DNA of 64,000 nucleotides from an uncultured Chloroflexota bacterium. Lineage in GTDB: Bacteria > Chloroflexota > Anaerolineae > Aggregatilineales > Phototrophicaceae. Location: assembly GCA_937974245.1 (NCBI GenBank), contig CALJKV010000022.1, forward strand, positions 18,556 through 82,555, written 5' to 3'. Every line of letters begins with the position of its first letter. The first letter of the stretch is position 1. Below, piece after piece: positions 36,021 through 42,494 of the stretch. The position numbers and the translations under genes were made by a program. The notes under the pieces are model-generated. The model did not search any database. It was not told the origin of the DNA and saw only the letters and a list, made by a program, of their open reading frames with translations.

Positions 36021-36500
36021 ATGCTGGATGAATCGTTCACCATCCGTCAGGCCACCTTAGCCGATGTTCCCACTATTGTAACGCACCGTCGCCGGATGTT
36101 CGAGGATATGGGCTATACCAACCCGGTCGGTATGGACACTATGGATGCGATTGGCGCAGGATGGCTGCGCGAACGGCTGGCGAATGGGCGCTACCAGGGT
36201 TGGTTTGCAATGATGCCATCCGGGGCAATTGTCGCTGGTGCTGGGTTGTGGTTGCAAGATTGGCCACCGAATCTGTTTGACCAGCAGCCTTACCGAGGGT
36301 ACATTCTGAATGTCTATACTGAGCCGGAGTATCGTCGTCGTGGTTTGGCACGAGTGCTGTTGCAGACTATTAATCGTTGGTGTGCCGGACAGGGCATGAC
36401 GACGGTAAGTCTACATGCCAGCGCCCAGGGGCGTCCCATTTATGAGTCACTTGGCTTTTTGCCCACTAATGAAATGCGGCTTATTATAATCGGAGAGTAG
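36021..36500 (+). CDS. GNAT-family N-acetyltransferase
   Basis: A 159-residue acetyltransferase with acetyl-CoA motif A ILNVYTEPEYRRRGLARVLLQ (given as YTEPEYRRRGLARVL) and motif B SLHASAQGRPIYESLGF. ATG 36021 has AGGAAG upstream. The substrate is unknown. It is followed 5 bp later by an SDR gene, so the two are co-transcribed. Confidence 0.85.
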   Translation: MLDESFTIRQATLADVPTIVTHRRRMFEDMGYTNPVGMDTMDAIGAGWLRERLANGRYQGWFAMMPSGAIVAGAGLWLQDWPPNLFDQQPYRGYILNVYTEPEYRRRGLARVLLQTINRWCAGQGMTTVSLHASAQGRPIYESLGFLPTNEMRLIIIGE

Positions 36501-36505
36501 CGAGC

Positions 36506-37264
36506 ATGGACTTTAGCGGAAAAACAGTTCTGATTACGGGCGGGTCACGTGGCATCGGTCGGGCATGTGCTATTCAGTTCGCCGCTCATGGGGCACAGGT
36601 GGTGGTGCATTACCACCGAAGCCAAGCCGGGGCGGAAGATACCTTGCGTTCGATGATGGGTGAGGGTCATCACATCGTGCAAGCCGATATTGCCGATGCC
36701 GCTTCCGTGCGTCGTATGGTAGAGACCAGTGTTGAGCAGTTAGGGCGGTTGGATGTCCTGGTTAACAATGCCGGTATTTACCAGGAACATAAAATAGATG
36801 ATGTTGATTTTAAGGCGTGGCAAGCTGCATGGCGCGAGATACTCGATACAAATTTGGTCGGCGCGGCAAATGCGGCTTATTGGGCAGCGCAGTACATGAT
36901 CCGCCAGGGCGGGGGGCATATCGTCAACGTGTCGTCACGCGGGGCATTCCGAGGTGAACCGGATGCACCTGCTTATGGCGCCAGCAAGGCTGGGATGAAT
37001 GCTATGAGCCAGTCATTGGCAAAGGCACTTGCGCCATACTACATTAGCGTCACAGCGGTTGCACCCGGTTGGGTTGAAACCGATATGGCAGCAGACTACC
37101 TCAATAGTCCGGCGGGTGAAGCTATTCGTGGGCAGAGTCCGATGGGGCGGGTAGCGACCCCGGATGAAGTGGCGCATACTGTGTTGTTTCTAGCATCCGC
37201 CCAATCGCTCTTTCTTACGGGAGCAATTGTGGATGTAAACGGGGCTTCCTACTTGCGAACCTGA
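36506..37264 (+). CDS. SDR-family oxidoreductase (FabG-like)
   Basis: A 252-residue classical short-chain dehydrogenase. The NAD(P) motif is VLITGGSRGIGRACA, the NNAG motif is LVNNAGIYQ, catalytic Ser is in VNVSSRGAF, YxxxK is YGASK (about 157-161), and VAPGWVETDMA follows. It resembles 3-oxoacyl-ACP reductases, but such similarity is not specific. A GGAGAG ribosome-binding site lies in the end of the preceding GNAT gene. Confidence 0.85.
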   Translation: MDFSGKTVLITGGSRGIGRACAIQFAAHGAQVVVHYHRSQAGAEDTLRSMMGEGHHIVQADIADAASVRRMVETSVEQLGRLDVLVNNAGIYQEHKIDDVDFKAWQAAWREILDTNLVGAANAAYWAAQYMIRQGGGHIVNVSSRGAFRGEPDAPAYGASKAGMNAMSQSLAKALAPYYISVTAVAPGWVETDMAADYLNSPAGEAIRGQSPMGRVATPDEVAHTVLFLASAQSLFLTGAIVDVNGASYLRT

Positions 37265-37372
37265 GTGCAAAAGTCTGCTATCTCGCTGTGAAATGTGCAT
37301 CAATTGAGTTAGAAAATGATCACTAGATGGGATGTAATTCCTGGAAAGATGCGTCGTTATAGAAATTTGCAC

Positions 37373-37378
37373 TATAAT
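37373..37378 (+). promoter_or_regulatory. Candidate -10 box upstream of PP2C gene
   Basis: A perfect TATAAT in ACTATAATAAAG, 36 bases before the PP2C start. No convincing -35 element was found at the right spacing. Confidence 0.35.
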
Positions 37379-37413
37379 AAAGTGGAATTGCTATCGTCAG
37401 GAGTACAGTCGTT

Positions 37414-38625
37414 ATGCACCAACCGGGATACGATATTCGCCTTCGCAGCAGCGCCCAGACTAATACCGGGCAGGTGAGACAAAACAACGAAGATAATATC
37501 CATCTATGGTCGCGGGACAAATATGTGCTGGCGGTGGTAGCGGATGGCATGGGTGGTGCGGCAGCGGGCGAGGAGGCCAGCCGAATCGCGGTGGAAGCGA
37601 TTGAGGATGGCATGGCGATGCGGGATTACAGTACCCCAGAGGTGCTGTTAGAGATGGATGATGCCGTTGTCAAAGAACGGCTGCGTCAGGCTATTCAGAC
37701 TGCCAATCTTGAAATTATGCGGCGGGCCACCGTTTCACCAGACATGCGCGGGATGGGAACAACGGTTACGCTAGCATTTATCCGGCAAACTCATGCGATA
37801 GTGGCGCATGTTGGCGACAGTCGAGCATACCTTGTAGATCGTTTTGATGGCGATATCACCCAAATTACCGCCGACCATAGTTTTGTCCAGGCGCTGTTGG
37901 CTGCTGGGCATATCACTCTTGAACAGGCCGAGGAACACCCGATGCGTAACGTGTTATACCGGGCATTGGGGCAGGGTGAAGATGTTGAGGTGGATATATA
38001 CGTCAAAGACCTGCATATTGGTGATCGTCTGGTACTTTGTTCAGATGGCCTGACACGCCATGTGAAACCGGAGGAAATCGCCCAGCTTGTGTTGGCCCAC
38101 GATAACCCCGATATTGCCGGTCAGCGTTTGATAGATTTGGCGAATGAGCGTGGCGGTGAAGATAACGTCAGTGTGATTGTTATTTCGGTAGAGCAGAAAC
38201 TCCCGACCAAACCGCCCGAAAAGGAGGCTGCGCTGGCCGATGCGAACGATGACGATGAAACGCTAGTGCTAAAAGACCGCAAACCAGGTACGAAACCGCT
38301 CCCCCCTTTGCCCGATGTATCGGAAGCATCTCATTCCGGTGAATCGCTCGCGGCGGTATCGCCGGGTGAACACCCGGAGTCGGTGGTCATGGCTTATCCC
38401 GATCCGCTGCAAAAGGGAAAAATGGATGCGGAGCGCCCCAGTGATGACGCTCAGGCCAGCGATTTTGATGAAGTAGTGGCCGACGATACACTTGACCGTG
38501 CGATTATGACCCGGCCTGAAAATTTACTATCTGACTTGCTACCACAGGTGACCGATCACTCAGATTCAGCCGATGATAATGATGAAGCTGAAGGCGTTGA
38601 TTTACGGATTCCAGACCAACAATGA
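37414..38625 (+). CDS. PP2C-family Ser/Thr protein phosphatase
   Basis: A 403-residue protein. Residues about 8-255 form a PPM-type metal-dependent phosphatase with VRQNNEDNIHLW, VVADGMGGAAAGEEAS, VAHVGDSRAYLVDRF, LVLCSDGLTRHV and GGEDNVSVIVI, all metal-binding Asp residues present. The remainder is a low-complexity acidic, Pro/Ser-rich tail. It probably opposes a Ser/Thr kinase. The adjacent MerB-like gene overlaps its stop codon (ATGA) and both precede the NHLM export cassette. Confidence 0.9.
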   Translation: MHQPGYDIRLRSSAQTNTGQVRQNNEDNIHLWSRDKYVLAVVADGMGGAAAGEEASRIAVEAIEDGMAMRDYSTPEVLLEMDDAVVKERLRQAIQTANLEIMRRATVSPDMRGMGTTVTLAFIRQTHAIVAHVGDSRAYLVDRFDGDITQITADHSFVQALLAAGHITLEQAEEHPMRNVLYRALGQGEDVEVDIYVKDLHIGDRLVLCSDGLTRHVKPEEIAQLVLAHDNPDIAGQRLIDLANERGGEDNVSVIVISVEQKLPTKPPEKEAALADANDDDETLVLKDRKPGTKPLPPLPDVSEASHSGESLAAVSPGEHPESVVMAYPDPLQKGKMDAERPSDDAQASDFDEVVADDTLDRAIMTRPENLLSDLLPQVTDHSDSADDNDEAEGVDLRIPDQQ

Positions 38626-39401
38626 CAACCAAACCCATTCTTTGGCCTGAACCAATAGATGAACAGCGATTGCCTGGCGGCCAAGCTGCCTGGATCGATT
38701 CTGTTATTACCCAATACATCGCTCTGGTGGATGAACTCAGCACCGATGAGCGTCGTTTGTATGCTTATATCTGGGAAAGCATGACTCGCTTCATTGCCCC
38801 GGTCAGCATCCGCCAGTACAGCGGTATCAAACAGCCACAAATGGTCGTCCAGCAAATGGTCGCCAGCCTGAATACACGCAAACTACTGTGGTACGATGAC
38901 GACCTGCGAGCGATTCTGCAATGCCCGCCTTATTCCGTGTTGCACACCTCGCACCAGGTCAAGGCCTTTGGTTGGGGACGGGCATTTGCGAGTAGTTTTG
39001 TTGATGCACCGTCAGCGCTCCTGGTGTACGGCCCGAATGTCTGGGTGGATATGCAGGGGACGTGCCCACGCAGTGGCGAGGAGTTATCGTTACGAGTCAA
39101 AATGCGCGAAGACTTCAAGCTGGAATTTGATATCCCCTCCGGCGGCGACGCCTGGTGTGTTTGGTTGCCATCGTACCCGGAAGAGACGCCGGAGCGAGCC
39201 TACCAGGAATTTAACATTTTGCGCTCAAAGATTAACGTTTTTCACTCACTTCAGGATCTGAAGACTCACCAGCAGTACCAGGATGATGAAGGGGTCGGTG
39301 TGATCTATACACTGGAACAGGCGTTGTACGCGAGCCAGTTTCTGTTGTATGCGTATTCTCGCGTGCTTAGCCCCTCTGATTGGCAGACTGCACAAGCCTG
39401 A
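38622..39401 (+). CDS. MerB-like (organomercurial-lyase-fold) protein, atypical
   Basis: A 259-residue protein starting at an ATGA overlap with the PP2C gene. The central and C-terminal part resembles alkylmercury lyases (MerB). A winged-helix-like N-terminus (about 30-100) precedes AFGWGRAFASSFVDAPSALL. VWVDMQGTCPRSGEELSLRV aligns with the MerB catalytic-Cys segment (Cys148), and GVGVIYTLEQALYASQFL matches the end of MerB. The second catalytic Cys of MerB (in the segment here EFNILRSKINVF) is absent. The likeness comes from recall, not a search, so it may be a MerB-fold protein with another job. Confidence 0.45.
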   Translation: MTTKPILWPEPIDEQRLPGGQAAWIDSVITQYIALVDELSTDERRLYAYIWESMTRFIAPVSIRQYSGIKQPQMVVQQMVASLNTRKLLWYDDDLRAILQCPPYSVLHTSHQVKAFGWGRAFASSFVDAPSALLVYGPNVWVDMQGTCPRSGEELSLRVKMREDFKLEFDIPSGGDAWCVWLPSYPEETPERAYQEFNILRSKINVFHSLQDLKTHQQYQDDEGVGVIYTLEQALYASQFLLYAYSRVLSPSDWQTAQA

Positions 39402-39403
39402 AT

Positions 39404-39636
39404 ATGCCGCTTATTTCATCTGGTGGCATCTGCCCTCTATCCGAAGAACACTATAATTTGCCTGAAAGTCATTTGAAAATGAGGGTTTCTCTCGTAGAAC
39501 GATGGTTTTAGCGCACTTTTCTGGGTAAAAGTGGACGTCACGATTATTCACAAATCACGACGCTGGTTCACGGGGGAAATGCGCATTTCGACTAAAACGG
39601 TTAGAATTAAAAAATTCTGTTATTAGAAGGCTGGAC
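39404..39636 (+). promoter_or_regulatory. Promoter region of the NHLM cassette with three palindromes
   Basis: The 230-bp gap before the export genes holds a TATAAT (39452-39457), a hairpin CACTTTT...AAAAGTG (39514-39533), a perfect 14-bp palindrome GAAATGCGCATTTC (39576-39589), and AGAATT...AATTCT (39603-39618) just before the start. These are candidate operator sites. A 35-codon reading frame at 39404 lacks a ribosome-binding site. Confidence 0.4.
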
Positions 39637-40233
39637 ATGCAAGAAAAACTATTTCGCAAAGCAGCGCTCGAAAAATTATCGTCTCCTGAAGAATTGGATC
39701 AGTTAATGCAAATCACCGGCCCCAGAGGGTGGTTGGTGTTGGTCGCCTTACTGCTGCTTTTGGGAATGGTCGTGGTTGTCGGCGTGACCGGCGAAATTCC
39801 TGTGCAGGTTGATGCGGCATACTGCGTGTTGGCAAAAGATGAGAATGCGGTCTTGCACGCCGTGATTTTTGTGCCAGCCACCAGCGAGCATGGCATTGTA
39901 GTTGGGGATAACGCCCAGATTGTGCCGTTCGGCATTTCGCGTTCTTCGGGACAGTTCATGTATGGTACGGTCTCCCATATCGCATCCCGTCCGGCCTATG
40001 CTGAGGAAATGGATCAAGTCATCAATAGCTCCGAGCTGGTGGACAGTATCCTGCTGGAATACAACTCGGTTCTCGAGGTTGATGTGATGCTGGTGACCAA
40101 TGCCGATGGCAGCTATCAGTGGTCGGTAGCGACACCACCGGAGGTGGAGATGCTGCCAGGGACGCCATGTGAAACAACCATTACCACGGATGAACAGTCT
40201 CCCGTTAACCTGATCTTGCGTCAATTGGGTTAG
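39637..40233 (+). CDS. NHLM-type secretion adaptor (HlyD-like), short form
   Basis: A 198-residue protein with AGAAGG upstream. The N-terminus EKLFRKAALEKLSSPEELDQLMQITGPRGWLVLVALLLLL (about 3-42; shown in part as KLSSPEELDQLMQI) is the characteristic start of NHLP/NHLM bacteriocin-system HlyD proteins, including the single membrane anchor. The family normally has a long periplasmic coiled-coil and lipoyl domain of 300 or more residues. Here only about 150 residues follow, with no coiled-coil hairpin. It probably forms a periplasmic cap or adaptor for the two following ABC proteins. The short length is unusual. Confidence 0.75.
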   Translation: MQEKLFRKAALEKLSSPEELDQLMQITGPRGWLVLVALLLLLGMVVVVGVTGEIPVQVDAAYCVLAKDENAVLHAVIFVPATSEHGIVVGDNAQIVPFGISRSSGQFMYGTVSHIASRPAYAEEMDQVINSSELVDSILLEYNSVLEVDVMLVTNADGSYQWSVATPPEVEMLPGTPCETTITTDEQSPVNLILRQLG

Positions 40234-40238
40234 ACGTG

Positions 40239-42494
40239 ATGACAAGGCTTAAACAGAACATGCCCCCCCCAAAAACACCTTCGCACCCCCGGCGCACCCG
40301 CCGTGTATATACCCCAACCATGCTGCAAATGGAGGCTGTCGAGTGTGGCGCGGCTTCGCTGGGGATTGTATTAGGATATTATGGCCGAGTCGTGGCGTTG
40401 GAAGAACTGCGGCTGGCGTGTGGTGTCTCGCGAGATGGTGCAACAGCCGGAAACGTGCTGCGGGCGGCACGGCGCTATGGACTGGATGCGAAGGGCTTCC
40501 GTGATGAGCCGGAAGGGCTGTTCAGCAGGCCGCTTCCGCAAATAGTCCACTGGAATTTCAACCATTTTGTGGTCGTAGAGGGATTCGGGAAAAGTAAAGT
40601 CTATCTGAATGATCCGGCTCGTGGACCGCGTACTGTCAGTTACACTGAATTTGATGAAGCATTTACCGGAGTTGTCCTGACATTCGCGCTGGGAGAGACG
40701 TTTACCAGGGCTGGGGTGCGGCATGGCTTCGTCCAGTCACTATGGGCGCGGTTGTCCCGGTCACAAATCGGTCTGGTCTATGTCATTATTGCGAGTCTCG
40801 CGCTGGTACTGCCGGGGCTGTTAATCCCGGGTTTCACGCGGATCTTTGTGGATGATGTTTTGCTCGCGGGGCGGACAAACTGGCTGCAATTCCTTCTGCT
40901 GGCGATGGGTGTGACGGCGCTCCTGCGAGCGATTCTGACCTGGTTGCAGCAGCGCTATTTGCTGCGGTTGGAAACTAAGCTGGCATTGAGTTCGTCCAGT
41001 AAGTTTTTCTGGCACGTGTTACGGCTGCCGGTTGAGTTTTTCGCGCAGCGTTACGGCGGCGAAATCGGGTCACGAGTCGAGATTAATGATCGGGTCGCGC
41101 AGGTGCTTTCCGAAGAACTGGCGACCACCATGCTGAATATCATTCTGATCGTGTTCTACGCGATATTGATGTTTTCCTACAGCGTCCCTCTCACACTCAT
41201 CGGAGTTGGTATTGCGGCACTGAACTACTTGGCGCTGCGCTATGCCTCGCGACGGTGGGGGGATACCAACCAGCGCCTCCTGCAGGAGCGCGGCAAGATG
41301 GTTGCCACCGCTATGAACGGTCTGCAAACTATCGAGACACTCAAGGCAACGGGGGCTGAATCGGACTTTTTTACTCGCTGGGCCGGGTATTACGCCAAAG
41401 CAATGAACGCGCAGCAGGAATTAGGCCTGACGGCGCAGCTTTTGACCGCCGTGCCGCCATTTCTTTCGGCAGTAAATACAGTAGCGATCCTGGCGATTGG
41501 CGGTTTGCAGGTCATGCGCGGCGAACTCACTATCGGATTGCTAGTGGCTTTCCAAAGCCTGATGGCGAGCTTTCTGACTCCGGTGAACGACATGGTGTAT
41601 CTGAGCGGGCGCTTCCGTGAGGTCGAAGGCGATTTGACCCGTCTGGACGATGTGCTGCGCCATGACACCGATTCCCAGGTCGAAATGTTAGTCGCAGAGT
41701 CAGCACCGGATGTCAACGCCAAACTTTCCGGGAATATCATCATGAAGGGCGTGACGTTCGGCTATAACCCGTTGGGCTCGCCGCTGATCGAAGACTTTTC
41801 ATTGTCCCTCAGGTCGGGGGCGCGCGTTGCCCTGGTAGGAGGGTCGGGTAGTGGCAAATCCACGATTGCCCGGCTGCTGGTCGGGCTGTACTGTCCCTGG
41901 TCGGGTGATATAAGCTTTGACGGTCAGTCACGTTCGACCATGCCGCGTTACCTGGTGAATAACTCGTTGGCGATGGTTGACCAGGACATTTTCATGTTTG
42001 AGGGGACTGTCCGCGATAACTTGACAATGTGGGACCCAACGATCCCGGAAAGTAGCCTGATTCAGGCGGCGAAGGATGCGGCGATTCAGGACGATATTCT
42101 CGAACGTCCCGGTGGATACGAATACATCGTGGAGGAAGGTGGGCGGAACTTCAGCGGTGGGCAGCGTCAGCGGTTGGAGATCGCACGGGCGCTCGCGGTG
42201 AACCCGACGATTCTCGTACTGGACGAGGCGACCAGTGCGCTGGATGCTGTGACCGAGAAGCAGATTGATGATAACCTGCGGCGGCGTGGCTGTACCTGCG
42301 TGATTGTGGCGCATCGCCTGAGCACCATCCGTGATGCAGACGAGATTATCGTACTTGACAAGGGCAAGGTTGTGCAGCGTGGTACCCACGAGGAATTGAT
42401 TGGGCATACTGGGGGAGTATATGCCCGGCTGATTGGTACTGACCAGCCAGAAGATTCGGCACAGGCGAAAATACACAAGAAGCTGATATTATGA
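40239..42494 (+). CDS. NHLM-type peptidase/permease/ATPase (C39 exporter)
   Basis: A 751-residue bacteriocin-type ABC exporter with three blocks. The N-terminal C39 leader peptidase (about 20-150) has MLQMEAVECGAASL with catalytic Cys36, His in FNHFVVVEG, and Asp in NDPARGP. A six-helix membrane domain covers about 170-460. The nucleotide-binding domain has Walker A GGSGSGKST, signature NFSGGQRQR, Walker B ILVLDEATSALD and switch VAHRLST. It cuts the leader of double-glycine-type precursors and exports the core. The GTG at 40236 is an alternative start. It overlaps the next gene by 4 bp. Confidence 0.85.
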   Translation: MTRLKQNMPPPKTPSHPRRTRRVYTPTMLQMEAVECGAASLGIVLGYYGRVVALEELRLACGVSRDGATAGNVLRAARRYGLDAKGFRDEPEGLFSRPLPQIVHWNFNHFVVVEGFGKSKVYLNDPARGPRTVSYTEFDEAFTGVVLTFALGETFTRAGVRHGFVQSLWARLSRSQIGLVYVIIASLALVLPGLLIPGFTRIFVDDVLLAGRTNWLQFLLLAMGVTALLRAILTWLQQRYLLRLETKLALSSSSKFFWHVLRLPVEFFAQRYGGEIGSRVEINDRVAQVLSEELATTMLNIILIVFYAILMFSYSVPLTLIGVGIAALNYLALRYASRRWGDTNQRLLQERGKMVATAMNGLQTIETLKATGAESDFFTRWAGYYAKAMNAQQELGLTAQLLTAVPPFLSAVNTVAILAIGGLQVMRGELTIGLLVAFQSLMASFLTPVNDMVYLSGRFREVEGDLTRLDDVLRHDTDSQVEMLVAESAPDVNAKLSGNIIMKGVTFGYNPLGSPLIEDFSLSLRSGARVALVGGSGSGKSTIARLLVGLYCPWSGDISFDGQSRSTMPRYLVNNSLAMVDQDIFMFEGTVRDNLTMWDPTIPESSLIQAAKDAAIQDDILERPGGYEYIVEEGGRNFSGGQRQRLEIARALAVNPTILVLDEATSALDAVTEKQIDDNLRRRGCTCVIVAHRLSTIRDADEIIVLDKGKVVQRGTHEELIGHTGGVYARLIGTDQPEDSAQAKIHKKLIL

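Noticed and set aside
39404..39511. A 35-codon frame upstream of the export cassette as a bacteriocin precursor
   Set aside because: No ribosome-binding site, no NHLP or Nif11 leader and no clear GG cleavage site; the sequence overlaps the promoter region.
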